A DNA stretch of 64,000 bases, from NCBI RefSeq assembly GCF_046630445.1, contig NC_092337.1:367170001-367234000 (forward strand), given 5' to 3'. Within the stretch, counting starts at the first letter, position 1; each line of letters opens with the position of its first letter. The position numbers and the translations under genes are program-made. The notes beneath the pieces were generated by a model. It made no database searches and had not been told where the DNA came from. It worked only from the letters and a program-made list of their open reading frames with translations. The stretch is from Rutidosis leptorrhynchoides. Taxonomy: Eukaryota > Streptophyta > Magnoliopsida > Asterales > Asteraceae. Shown here piece by piece: positions 1-12,099 of this stretch.

Positions 1-284
1 ATCGCTCGTTTGACATGATTTTAACCCGTAACAATGGTAGCTAATCATTGTTACGCGAACACGTCGCATTAACTCGCTAGTACAACGTCCATCTCGCTTG
101 ATGATTGCTAAACACAACACAAATCAATTAGCACAATGTTAGTTCATATAAATCAAAGCACTAACAATTCCCGATTAGACCCAAAGTCCAACAAGTCCCG
201 TATAAAGCGTACACACAATAAAGTCTAAGTCTAGGCACCTATCTCAAGTCGCCTAAATCCCTTAGACCATGCTCTGATACCACT
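1..284 (-). mobile_element. Gypsy element, 5' leader with primer binding site (partial)
   Basis: On the minus strand this is the start of the internal region of a Gypsy element whose body lies left of the window. The primer binding site is at 271-282 (minus TGGTATCAGAGC, complementary to the 3' end of initiator-Met tRNA), two bases from the LTR edge. No coding sequence is seen in the rest. Confidence 0.8.
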
Positions 285-2879
285 TGTAACAACCCAACCC
301 TTATGCAACCGAAATATGCAAAAATAAAAAAAAAAATTGTTTGTTCAGCAAATGGCGCGCCGCGCCATATGACCGCGCGGCGCGCCAAACTGGTCTGTCC
401 AAAAAGTCTTTAAACGTGAAAAAGATTGGCCACTTCCCGACATATTTAGACGAAACGCTTTTACCCACATCTTCAAATATGTAAAACTAACACGATTCAA
501 ACATAAAATAAGTTTTACAAAGTGGGGCCCACATCGGCCGTTTTACGAGTTTCATACGAAAGTTTGAGTTTCGACCACATTAGTTTAATATCCAAACAAA
601 CTACGAGCATGATGTTTGGGGATAAACTACCCAAATCCTAGGCCGAATCCACAAGTAATCCAAGCAAGCGACCAAAAAGGGAAATCATCTAAATCCCGAG
701 CATACCCTTACCACGTCCGCCTCCGAACCTAAAAATGTAAACAACGAGAAGGTAAGCTAATGCTTAGTGAATGCAATACTTATACGCATACATACATAAT
801 CCAATTACTTGCATACACCTACACAACAACACAATAACATTAGCAAACCGCAATATCGAATAAACGAATAATCGTACGTACAACAAGTCAACATCATTAG
901 CATAGAGATCTCAACAATAATATACGCTAAATACAAATACGTACAATGCTAATAAAATTACACATCCCAATATACCCAATGTCGACATTCGACTCGATGG
1001 TGGCTGACGAAGAGTAGTAGGTCAAAATCGTTAACTGCTCACCACCCATCGCACGCGTACGTGGCCGACGAAGAGTAGTAGGTCAAAATCGTTAACTACT
1101 CACCACTACGCACCATGAGGTCGACGAAAAGTGCAACCGAAACGTTAACACTTACCTCAATCACAAGGATGGCCGACGAAAAGCGAAACCACTTCCATCC
1201 CACGATAAGTGGCCAACGAAGAATGGATCCCCAAACGGATAACACTCACCCTTACCCCAACACACATATGTGGCCGACGAAGAGCGATAGGTCAAACATT
1301 AATCACTCACCACATATCTAAACATACACATGTAGCCGACAAAGAGTGATAGGTCATACGTTAATCACTCGCTACATGCCCAAACACACACATACACACG
1401 TGGCCGACAAAGAGCGATAGGTCAAACGTTAATCACTTGCCACAAACACAAAACGAATATATCCAACGAAGAGCTATCCACACGGATATCACTCACTATA
1501 TTTTCACATCTCAATCGTGGTCCACAAAAAGTGAATCCTAACGGATGTCACTTACTACATCGCACACAAGCAACCAAATTATATAAATAAGCGTATAAAT
1601 ATTCCACTCACCTTGATTACTTGAAAAGCAATCCTGCTTGAGCTCCTAATCGTCCAAATGCAAATTACCTAAGTAATTCACAAACAAATAAGCTAAACAC
1701 TATAGCTTATGCCCAGAACACCAATAAGTGCAATTTCGACCCATTTGCACTTCCAAGCACAAACCGCGCCCAAACTAACCAATAATCACTAACACAAGTG
1801 AGAATGGTCCTAATATGCCAATCAAACCAATCATGGGAGTTAAACACCTATCTTGCCCAAAATGACACTTAAACCCTAATTTGACCCATAAGAAGTCAAT
1901 ATCAGGCCATTAGCAAGTTTTGACACCAAAACATACTTAACTCGGTTCTATGCTTCAACTTAATCCATTTTAAGTTTATAAACCTTATTAAATCGGCAAT
2001 TGAGTCATAATCATCAACAAACCCTAATTTTGACTCTAGTCAAAATTAGTCAACCATAAGAACCCTAATGGTTTCCAAAACACCAATAATCACTAACACT
2101 AGTGATTATACACCATTTACAAGTCTTAAACATGGTTAAATCATTAACCAACCCAAAACCCGCCAAATATCAAAATAGCAAGTTTCCATAAACCCTCTTC
2201 ATCAACCAAATGGGTTTTACAACTAACAATCTCAAATCCTAACTTGAATATCAAATCTAACAAATGAAATTCGGAGTTAGAACTTACCAATACTACCAAA
2301 ACATAGCTAGGAGCGAGATGAACAACTTTAAAACCCGAGCTTTGGTGAGAATCCAACTCCTTCTTCTCCAATTCAAGCTCTCTCACTCTAGAACTCTTCC
2401 TCTCTCTAGATATGGATGAGAGTGTTTGTGTGGGTGAGAAATGAGCTCCAATGGAGTTCTAGATCAGTTTTGGTGACCCTAAACCGACCCTAAATGAAAA
2501 GACCAAAGTACCCCTCATTTGAACCTTTTAAAAAGGCTGAAAAATGCTTTAGGGGCAATAGGCGCGCCGCTCCAAACAACTGGAATTTGTGGTCGAGCCC
2601 AAAACAGGTTTCAGCAACTTGTTTTGGCCATAACTTTTCGACCGTAACTCCGTTTTTGATGAATCAAATATCGTTGGAAACGTAATAAGATTTCCTTTCC
2701 AATGGTAAGGCTTTGAAACATCAACACATACTTTATTTGGGGTTGAAAAGATACGTACACATCTTGTCACTTCAGACAATGTCTAGTTTCCTTCGGCGTT
2801 CGAGCAAGCAACACGTACCCTTCATACACGCATCGTACACCATAAATACATTATGTACAATAAATATTTGGGTCTTACA
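285..2879 (-). mobile_element. Gypsy 5' LTR, minus orientation, inserted in Sirevirus gag
   Basis: A 2595-bp LTR. On the plus strand it starts TGTAACAACCC and ends GGTCTTACA, so it has TG...CA ends on the minus strand. It abuts a primer binding site on its left and Copia gag coding sequence on its right, so the Gypsy inserted into the Copia element. The other LTR and the target duplication are outside the window. The LTR contains a tandem hairpin array (about 985-1560) and GC-rich palindromes at 352-392 and about 2562. It codes for no protein I recognise; small ORFs inside are not supported. Confidence 0.85.
985..1560. repeat. Imperfect tandem array of about 10 hairpin units in Gypsy LTR
   Basis: About ten diverged units of 40-65 bp, each with a GGCCGACGAAGAG-like core, an A-rich middle and a CACTCACC-like end. 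Each unit can fold, for example GAGTAGT with ACTACTC (units near 1010 and 1075), GAGTGAT with ATCACTC (near 1345) and AAGTGA with TCACTT (near 1525). The paired bases change together between units. Confidence 0.75.
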
Positions 2880-5016
2880 TGTCAAAAGAAGTCAAAGGTT
2901 TAAAATCTGAAAACAAGGTTTTAAAAGATAAAATCAAACTTTTTGAGACCAAACCATCTTCATCTAAATCTCAATCGGAATTGCAAAGATTAACTGTCCA
3001 ACTCAGCTCCACAGAAACTGAGTTGGAAGATCTTAAAAAATAATTCATTCGATTAAAGTCGAAAGGACAGATTATCGTTTAAAATCAGAACGACTTGCAG
3101 AAAAAGTTCAATTTTTAGAAAAAGATCTTTCTGATTTGAAAACTCAACATGAACCCACACTTTCAAAACTAAACAAGAAAATTATTCAATTGGAAAACAC
3201 CATAATTGAAAAGAACTCTGAAATTTCTTCATTGTCAAAAGAGTTTTTTCAAATGAAAGCACAACTTGCTCGATATGAGGAAAAACTCTATCGAACAGAT
3301 CAATCCAAATCTATCATGAATATGGAACTTTCAAAACAAACGATTTTTATGAATAGACCAAAAACAATTCATGGTGACAAGTGGGGGTTGGGTTATGAAG
3401 ATCCTAAGATCTTAGATAATGCTTCCAAAAATATTCCAGGATTATATCATTCTGATTACTTTCAAGCTGGTTTACCATCTCATTTTGTGCATGCTTCTGA
3501 TGCTGATTTTGATGATATTATTGTTAATCGCAAATCTAGGAAATACCATCAAATTAGCTTAATGTATGAGAAAATCAATGCTAAAATGGGTAAATCAAAT
3601 CCTGATTTCTTGAAGGAACTTGTTGAAACTGAAAAGAAAATGCAACGTGAAAATTATGTGCCTAAGCGTAGACTGGTGTATATCCCAACACTCATGCTAG
3701 AGAAATACATTTTAATGCTTGAGAATGAAGTGTTTAACAAACCTAGTTCTAGCATTATTGCCATAGATGAGGTGTTTGATGAACCAACTTTTGATGTGAA
3801 ACCAATTCTACAGGCTTTACCTGCATGTTCTGATAATGTTTTTCGTGAAGACCTAGCACATGAACTAACTGTGTTCTTTGAGACAGAATCCCTAGGTCAA
3901 ACTGATTTAAATGTAAAGGTAGAACCTCGAGATGAACCAAATGTTGAAAACGTGATAGACTTTGACACAACAATTAATGAATTTTATGAAAACATACCTG
4001 TTGTACGAAACTTGAAACGTATATTAGGTATAGTTGAAAAGGAAAATGTTGATTTGCAACTTAAGTGTCAATCATTAGAACAAATGCTTGCTTTTGTGAT
4101 AAATTGCCCCCACTTCCTAAGAAAAAATGTACTTATGATTTTACGGAAGGTGAAGTGCTTGTTTCTGCAGAGGAATTATGTTTTGAGATTAAAAGCTTAA
4201 AACAAAAAATAATTCAACTGAAATAGGCTAACACACTTAAGCAATCATCTACTGTTGAAACTAATGTGCCTGAATGTGTTGGTGGGATTCATAAGAAGGG
4301 GAAGGGAACAACAACATCTACGGATGCAAAACCCATTACTATTCTTAAAAACCCATTACGTTCTCAATTTGGTAAACGTGTTTCAAAAGTTGCACCTTCA
4401 ACACAATTTGTTGTCAAGAGAGTTCATTCTCAAAATGGTTATGTGTTAACTGAAAAGATTCCTATGATTCCAATGTCAAATCAATCAAAGGAAAGTCTTT
4501 TAACAAAATTAGTCAAGTCAACACAACACACGAGTCTAAAACCTGATTTGAGTGAGTATGATACAAAAGAATGTAAAATAAAATTAGAAATTTTGCAAAA
4601 TCAATCATCTCATATGTCAACTGAAAAGTTTGGACGTCTAACTAACAGAGGTGTTTTTCATGTCACAGGTCATAATCCAAATTTGACTTACAAGTCTGTA
4701 TGGGTTCCTAAGTCCACGACTAAGAAAGTAGCAAAAAAAACCAAAGAAATCTGCTAGTCGACCTAGGAAATCATCTCATGTTTTTCGATTTTCGTCTGTG
4801 AACAAAACATGTACTTGGAATAAGTTGTGTGTTAAGAATTCTGATAACGATGTAAAACTTGATATTGCATATGATGCTTCATGTAATGTGGTTTTAAATG
4901 ATGCTTTATTGTCTAAATTTCATGATGCTTTACGTGATTATCTCATTGTTGATCCAAAGTTTATTGTTGGTACTAACCGTAGAGGACCCAAGAAACTTTG
5001 GGTACCTAAACTCTAG
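2880..5016 (+). pseudogene. Sirevirus gag remnant, coiled-coil rich
   Basis: Gag structural protein of the Copia element. The 5' part (2880-3300) encodes long heptad-like Leu/Lys/Glu coiled coil, broken by a frameshift and stop near 3040. An open stretch follows from about 3045 to 4200; the ATG at 3136 is internal, not a true start. Further pieces lie at 4266-4757 and 4798-5016 in shifted frames, with WVPK motifs at about 4700 and 5002 that are typical of the linker before the protease in this lineage. No intact CCHC zinc knuckle was found. The N-terminus is lost to the Gypsy insertion at 2879. Confidence 0.65.
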
Positions 5017-5545
5017 GAAATTAACGTTTACAGGGTTTCAACGTCTGTGTTTGGTATATTGATTCTGGTTGCTCTCGACACATGACGGGCGATAAATCCT
5101 TGCTTGTCAATTTCGTTGACAAATTCCTAGGAACGGTTACTTTTGGAAATGATGAGATTGCAGCAATAACGGGTTATGGAGATTTTGTGAAAAATGGCAT
5201 AACGATCAAACGGGTCTCATATGTTGAGGGTTTGAGGTGCAGTTTATTTAGTGTCAGCCAATTTTGTGACGGAGATCTAAAGGTTTTGTTTGAACGTCGT
5301 CAATACTCGGTGCAATCCACCGATGGAAATGATCTCCTTGTTGCCTCAGAAAGTTTGATCCTCATGGAGATCAGGCCATATTTCTCGGTTATTCTTCGAA
5401 CAAAGTTGCCTATCGTGTCTATCACAAACGGACAAAGATGATCAAGGAAAGCATTAATGTAAGGTTCGATGAGTTATCGGGAATGGCTTTTGAACAACTC
5501 AGTTCAAAACCCGATCCTAACCTAGCTATTACTTCTTTTGCGTAA
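5017..5545 (+). pseudogene. Sirevirus protease and integrase remnant with core deletion
   Basis: The aspartic protease active site WYIDSGCSRHMTG is encoded around 5055-5090, followed by the usual FLGTVTFGND and LFSVSQFCD blocks. At about 5345 the frame jumps from the GAG-pre-integrase end (DGNDLL) into the C-terminal integrase motif (FDPHGDQAIFLGYSS, then RTKMIKESINV). The HHCC zinc finger and the DDE catalytic core are therefore missing: an internal deletion of roughly 1 kb compared with an intact family member. The element cannot supply its own integrase. Confidence 0.8.
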
Positions 5546-7584
5546 AACTCAATTTTCTTGAATAAGGGTGTTCCTACGGTAACAACAGAGGAACTGGATG
5601 TCTTGTTTGATAGTCTTTATACTCCTCAACAGAATTCATATGTTCAAACCGTAACGGTTACACCATCACAGTCAACTACTGTGGAGACTCATTCAAGTCT
5701 TTTTGATGAAGATACAACACCAACTGATTCACCTGTTGCTTCTTCATCCTCCCTCCCACCTCCAGATACAGATAATCTTGAACTAATTCAAGATTCATCA
5801 GTTGATACAACTTCAGTTGTTTCTCCAGATACTCAATTGAATCCATTAGATGGTGTTACATCAGATCAAGCGGATCAAGGCTCGACGTCAACAACGGTTG
5901 ATGTTCCAACGGATACCACTGATGTACAACCTCTTCCACATAACAACTGATGGACTAAAATTCATCCAATTGATCTTATCATTGGTGATGCATCTGCTCC
6001 AGTCTCAACTCGAAGGGCAACTTGGAATATATGTCTATACACTGCCTTTCTTAGTAAGATTGAACCAACAACGGTTACTTAAGCTTTACTAGATCCGAAC
6101 TGGGTAGTAGCAATGCAAGAAGAGATCAGTCAATTTGATCGTTTGAAAGTATGGCGATTAGTTCCAAGACCAATGGGTCAACGACCAATAGGGCTTAAGT
6201 GGATTTTTAAGAACAAGAAGGATTCTGATAGAATTGTGGTTCGAAATAAGGCACGTCTTGTGGCCAAGGGATATCGACAACAAGAGGGTATTGATTATGA
6301 TGAAACATTTGCTCCGGTTGCTAGGATTGAGGCTATTCGTCTTTTCCTTGCATTTGCTTCTTATATGAAGTTCACGGTGTTTCAAATGGATGTCAAAACT
6401 GCTTTTCTGAACGGTCATTTTCAAGAGGAAGTTTATGTTGATCAACCAGAAGGCTTTGTCGATCCGATTCATCCAAATCACGTCTACTACCTGGAGAAAG
6501 CTTTATATGGTCTGAAGCAAGCACCGCGTGCATGGTATGAGATCTTAACAAAGTATTTGCTGGACAATGGCTTCTCTTGTGGAACGATTGATACAACGCT
6601 ATTCATCCGTAAAAACCACGGTCACATTCTCTTGGTTCAAATTTACGTTGATGATATTATTTTTGGTTCCACTTCCCCGGCCTTATGCAAAGAATTTGGT
6701 GACCTTATGGCCAACAAATTCGAAATGAGCATGCTTGACAAGTTAAATTTCTTCTTGGGGTTACAAGTAAAACAATTACCAAATAGGATTTTTATCAGTC
6801 AAACAAAGTATATCAATGATATGCTAAAACATTTTAAAATGACTGATTTAAAACGAATGACAACCCCAATGAGAACTCTACTGGATGCTGATGCTAATGG
6901 GGAACCCTTTGACGTTACGCTTTATCGAAGCATGGTTGGTTCTTTAATGTATCTGTCTGCTGGTCGACCAGACATTACACTTGCTGTAACTGTCTGTGTC
7001 CGCTTTCAGTCCAACCCTAAGAAATCTCACTCCAAAGCAGTTGTTAGGATTTTTCAGTACCTTAAAGGTACACCTAACCTTGGGATCTGGTATCCTCATG
7101 GATCCGATTTCAATCTCACTGCTTATACTGATGCGGATCATGGCGGTTTCCATGTTGATAGAAAAAGCACATCTGGATCAATTCAGATGTTGGGGAATAG
7201 GCTAGTTGGTTGGTCATCCAAAAAGCAGAAATGTGTGTCTTTATCAACAGCTGGGTCTGAGTACATTGCTGCAGCTCACTGTTGTTCAAAGTTTTGTGGA
7301 TGCAAAATCAACTTTTGGACTATGGCTTTAAGATTTCTAACACCCCAATTTACTATAATTCACAAAGTTCTATTGCGATTACGAGCAACCCGGTCCAGTA
7401 TTCTAAGACTAAACACATTGATATTCGTTATCATTTCATTAAGGACCATGTAGAAAAAGGGGATGTAGAGTTATACTTTGTGCCTACCAAAGTGCAATTA
7501 GCTGACATGTTCACTAAGCCCTTAGATGAACTTAGGCTAAAGTTCTTGATCAAAGAGATTGGCATGGTAGAGTATAGTGCTTGA
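5546..7584 (+). pseudogene. Sirevirus reverse transcriptase and RNase H (broken)
   Basis: Copies element RNA into cDNA. A Ser/Thr/Pro-rich linker (5558-5950) is followed, after a frame change and a stop near 6080, by a long open RT frame (6113-7300). It has the Copia motifs [32 protein letters not shown] (first catalytic Asp), [13 protein letters not shown] and [12 protein letters not shown] (YVDD, about 6645). RNase H follows with [10 protein letters not shown] and [12 protein letters not shown] frameshift near 7290 moves the last part ([25 protein letters not shown]) into the 7282-7584 frame, which ends with a TGA just before the purine tracts. Confidence 0.85.
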
Positions 7585-7629
7585 CATTCCTTAGATCTGT
7601 TGGGACTTATACTTGGGATCTTGTGTTTA

Positions 7630-7882
7630 GGGGAGAGTAGATACATTCTAGGGGGAGCAACTACTTCTTATGCTTTAGATAACATCTTTCAAGGGGGAGC
7701 CTTACTTTTAGAATTCTGTTAACTTCCTGGGATTAAATTTCAATGGTTACGAAAGGGGAGGTAACTCATTGATATCATATTTCAAGGGGGAGTTAACTCA
7801 TTTTCTTGGGAATATATCAAAACGGTGATTTACTTTCTTGTATATCACATTTTGAGGAGGGGGGGGGGGGGGAAGGGAGAAA
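7630..7882 (+). promoter_or_regulatory. Cluster of five or more polypurine tracts after pol
   Basis: AGGGGGAG-type tracts lie at about 7630, 7650, 7691, 7752 and 7784, ending in a 14-G run (7859-7872) followed by AAGGGAGAAAATG. Two tracts share a downstream word (GTAACTCATT / TTAACTCATT), so part of the cluster arose by local duplication. Repeated polypurine tracts for plus-strand priming are a known Sirevirus trait. Here the cluster precedes the accessory ORF rather than an LTR. Confidence 0.6.
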
Positions 7883-9345
7883 ATGAAAAGAAAATTGTTT
7901 TTCAAACGTGAATTTCATAAACTCTTTGTTTTTATCTGAAATAATTCACTAAGGCTTGTATACATCTCAGTATGCAACCCGTTTTAACAACTGGTATCAC
8001 TGAAGATTTGTACTTTGTACATAATTCAAAATTTTCTAAGTACAAATCTTGTTTTGATAAAATTCATAAAAATTGGAAAAGATAAAATCCAAAAAGATTT
8101 GAATTTAAATGAATAAATGCTAATTTTAGCATTATACTGAATCTGACAACCAATAGTACAGATTCGGTAAGTTCAAAATTTTCAACAATTGTCTCAGAAA
8201 TGTTTTTCATCAAAAATGTGATATTCTTGAATGATTTTTGATAAAGATTTGTCAAAGTTTGAAGTGCAATGTGTCTAAATTTGAAAATGGACTGCATTCG
8301 GCACTTAAGGCCCATTCGGTAAAGCCCATTTCTTTAAAACATTCGGTATCTATAAATAGCAGGGTCAAAGTCAAACTTTCTTTTACTTTTATCTAATTGC
8401 ATACCGAATCTGATAAAACCTACCGAGTCTACCTAATCTACCGAATCCGTCTCTCTGTATCTTCAAATCTTTGGTATATTCTTGTTTTAATTGAATTTAA
8501 GTATCACATGTTATAGATCTGAGATAATTGAACATTTATAAACCAGAAAATCAAGCAAATAACATGATTGTGACACTTAAATTTAAAAAATGTTGCTTAT
8601 ACCGAATCTGAGTCGTATTTCTTAATTCTTTGATTAAACTCATCTGATTTGGTTGATTAACATGAAATCTTGTCAAATCCATGTTAAATTAGTTGATCTA
8701 TCAATTGACCGAGTCTAATTACATGTTTAATTGAGTATTTGATAGATTCTGTACATACCGAATGTGTTCTTACTACAGTACCGAGTCTGTTCAAGTCATT
8801 AACATGTTTTTCTGATTTGTTTGAGTTGTTAATTGATTGTGACTATGTTTTTGCATGATATAAGACTGAATATGCATGTTTGGGTGATAATATGTGATTT
8901 TTGAAGATACCGAATCTGTTTTTGGAATTATACCGAATATGTAATTTGGTACTTTCAAAATCTGAGATTTTCAACTTGATAAATCTTACATGCTTTATTT
9001 AAGTCTTTGGTATGAAAACTCAAGCTTATTTGGTTACAGAATCTCAAGTGTTCATGACTACCGAATCTGCTTGATTTGTGCTTAAATATGACTAAGTGTT
9101 GTTCTGATTCTTTGTGTTATATAATTGACTTTGCATGATGATTTTGTACTGTAATGAATATCGTATGAATGTCATGTTTGTCAATTACTTGTTCATATTT
9201 GGAATAAATGATGTTCATAACTTAGAAAAACCATAAAAATTATAAAACTTGAAAAATACAAAGGATTTCAAAGGCAAATAAGAATAGAGATATGTGCTTT
9301 ATGTTAAATATCTTGTGGTCTTCTATTTCTTATTTATATAGTTAA
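7883..9345 (+). other. Spacer between pol and accessory ORF, with scattered ACCGAATCT motif
   Basis: About 1.46 kb without a supportable ORF. It holds at least 12 copies or near copies of ACCGAATCTG or ACCGAGTCTG, for example 8403, 8422, 8440, 8601, 8708, 8757, 8780, 8909, 8932 and 9060, with inverted copies at 8159, 8313 and 8341. A TATA-like box is at 8351. Two more motif copies lie at 41740 and 41760, beyond the end of the accessory ORF. Confidence 0.55.
8351..8358 (+). promoter_or_regulatory. TATA-box candidate upstream of the env-like ORF
   Basis: TATAAATA, followed by AGCAGGG, about 1 kb before the accessory ORF start. It would suit a promoter for a separate accessory-ORF transcript, but no transcript evidence is available from sequence alone. 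Confidence 0.3.
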
Positions 9346-9514
9346 ATGGCGAACAATCACTTCATCAATTCTGAAACCAACATTCCGTGCAATTACTGGA
9401 CTGCAATACTAGAGAGGTATACACTGTGGCCTGCTCTAAACTCAACTGTCAGTGTACCTGTGATAGATCTGGAGCTACTCAATAGAACAATTAGGTTTGT
9501 GGAAGCTACACAAC
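9346..9514 (+). pseudogene. Env-like accessory ORF, part 1 (N-terminus)
   Basis: ATG at 9346 opens 56 codons starting MANNHFINSETN, then the frame is cut by the LARD-like element at 9515. The codon split at the junction is completed by base 35216 once one ACAAC copy is removed. The extra ORF after pol in this lineage is often called env-like; no signal peptide or membrane segment is seen here. Confidence 0.7.
9510..9514. repeat. Target site duplication ACAAC, left copy
   Basis: ACAAC at 9510-9514 equals 35211-35215, flanking the LARD-like element exactly. Confidence 0.9.
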
Positions 9515-10369
9515 TGAAATGACCCGTCCTAATCCACCTGGACGAATACATTACATTTGGTTACATCGCGAGGTACTTGACCTCTATATGATACATTTTA
9601 CAAACATTGCATTTGTTTTAAAAAGACAAACTTTCATTACATCGACAGTTGACGGCATGCATACCATTTCATAATATATCCAACTATAATTGACTTAGTA
9701 ATAATCTTGATGAACTCGACGAATCAAATGCAACGTCTTTTGAAATATGTCATGAATGACTCCAAGTAATATCTCTAATATGAGCAAATGCACAGCGAAA
9801 GATTTCTTTAATACCTCAGAATAAACATGCTTTAAAGTATCAACCAAAAGGTTGGTGAGTTCATTAGTTTATCATAAATAATCATTTCAGATAGTATAAT
9901 AGACCACAAGATACTCATATTTCGAAAACAATCTGTGCAGGTCTGCTCACTGCTGGAAAATCATTCATACGATATATAAACACCTGGTAATCGACCTTAA
10001 CAAGATGCATATAGAATATCCCCCGCATACCGGCATTCCGCACGGTCATGAAAAAGCATACAAACAGGCCACTCTTTTAAATATGATGGTTGTGTACACC
10101 TCATAAACAGATCATATCTTTTAAAGTTGGCGGTTGTATACCTATTTCGAAGTACTAAAGCAGTTCAAATTCTCTGACTGGGGCTTGTGAGTGCCCATAG
10201 ATCTATCTTTGGGATTCGCGTCAATTAGGAGCTCGGTTTCCTAATTCTTAGATTACCAGACTATAAAGGGGTGATATCCGGTGTACTCGTAACTCAATCG
10301 TAGAATGTTTTTAAGTACTTGTGTCTATTTCGTAAAACAGTTATAAAACAGCGCATGTATTCTCAGTCC

Positions 10370-10474
<105 letters not shown>

Positions 10475-10971
10475 CAAAAACATTTAAAAAGGGAGTAATG
10501 AAACTCACTATACTGTATTTCGTAGTAAAAATACATATGACATCATTGAACAAGTATAGGGTTGGCCTCGGATTCACGAACCTATATCATTTATATATAT
10601 ATTAACACACATAATTGTAATCGAACAAATTTATATATATATATATATTTATTAATGATTACATCTTTATATTACTAACTTATATATTTCATTATTTAAT
10701 TAATTGTATTCATTTTATATATTTTAAATGAATAACTGTATTAGTATAGTTAAGTTATGTGTATTAAATATATTTTTATATAACTAATTTTTATGGTAAT
10801 AATAATAGTAATATTGCTAATAATAATATAGTTATAATAATAATAATAATAATAATATTAGTAGTAAAAATGATAATAATAATAATAATACAGTAAAAAT
10901 AATAATACTAACGTTAAAAATAATAATAATAATGATAATAAAAATAATACTGATAAAAATAATGATAATTC

Positions 10972-10973
<2 letters not shown>

Positions 10974-11042
<69 letters not shown>

Positions 11043-11108
11043 GTTTTAATGATAATAAAATAATAATTTTTGCAAAAAAATAATTTTAATGATACCTTTA
11101 ATGAAATG

Positions 11109-11190
<82 letters not shown>

Positions 11191-11196
11191 TAATAA
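10974..11196. repeat. Two (AAT)n microsatellites
   Basis: AAT/ATA trinucleotide runs at about 10974-11041 and 11107-11196, separated by a TTTTGCAAAAAAATAATTTT-like spacer. Shorter runs occur in the partner LTR at about 19363-19432 and 19509-19557. Confidence 0.95.
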
Positions 11197-11509
11197 TAAA
11201 GAGTTTCACATATTTATATTTAATATTTTTAATGATCATGACCATAATCATAATTATCCTAGTATCATAACAATATTATTATATCGTCATTTATATTATA
11301 ATAGCTATAGCCATATTATATCGTTCTAAATTTTATGTCCTTAATCCATTTTGTAATATACTTATCATGTTATTGTATTAGTAAGCATATTATCCATAAT
11401 TTTAATACTTTGATAATATCTAATCATAATATTAATAATAATTAATAATAAGAATAATAATAATAATTGTAGTAATATAAATAATACTACCTTTAAAGTA
11501 ATAATCTCC

Positions 11510-11575
11510 AAAAAGGATGTCGTTGTCCGAGGTCGAACCCGAGACCTCTCGCCTAACGCCAAACACCCTCAACCA
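11510..11575 (-). promoter_or_regulatory. tRNA-like Pol III promoter unit 1 in LTR
   Basis: On the minus strand: A-box-like TGGTTGAGGGTG (11564-11575), B-box-like GGGTTCGACC (11531-11540) and a T5 run (11510-11514). A copy is present at the same place in the other LTR (about 19876-19942). Confidence 0.4.
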
Positions 11576-12099
11576 TTCATTCATTTCTATTTTTCTGATT
11601 TAATTACCATACTAAATATATTTAACTTGTATAACTCTGTTTCATCATCAACCCATGTTCATCATCAAAATAATCATCGAATCATCTTCCATGATTATCA
11701 TCGACTCATTATCTTTAATCTCATCGTTACCATTATTATCATCTTAATATCCGTCATCAACAACTTCATTATCACCATTAAATCATCATCATCATCATCA
11801 TCATCATCGTCACATACACCATTCATCATCATCCCATACGTAAATCATGAATCATCGTTATCATTATGATGCATCACCATAATCACAATCTAAATTGGAC
11901 AGTGGACCAAATTCTTGAGCCCAGATCATGGCCCAATATCAACTATAAATGAATCAAAGCTTAAATGAAGTCTAATAACCCAATAATATTATTCAACATG
12001 ATAAGACCCAATATCTAAGATAAGCCCAAAGTGTTTTATGTCTTTGAATCCTGAATTTAGAAGCAGGATTAGCTGAGTATGTTGATGTTGACAGGAACC

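Noticed and set aside
985-1560. CRISPR array
   Set aside because: Units vary in length and sequence, there are no unique spacers, and the setting is a plant LTR.
6158-6596. Minus-strand ORFs opposite the Copia RT
   Set aside because: Antisense shadows of the RT frame.
10832-11270. ORFs of long Ile runs on both strands
   Set aside because: Translation of (AAT)n microsatellites in an LTR; the same happens at 19188-19619.
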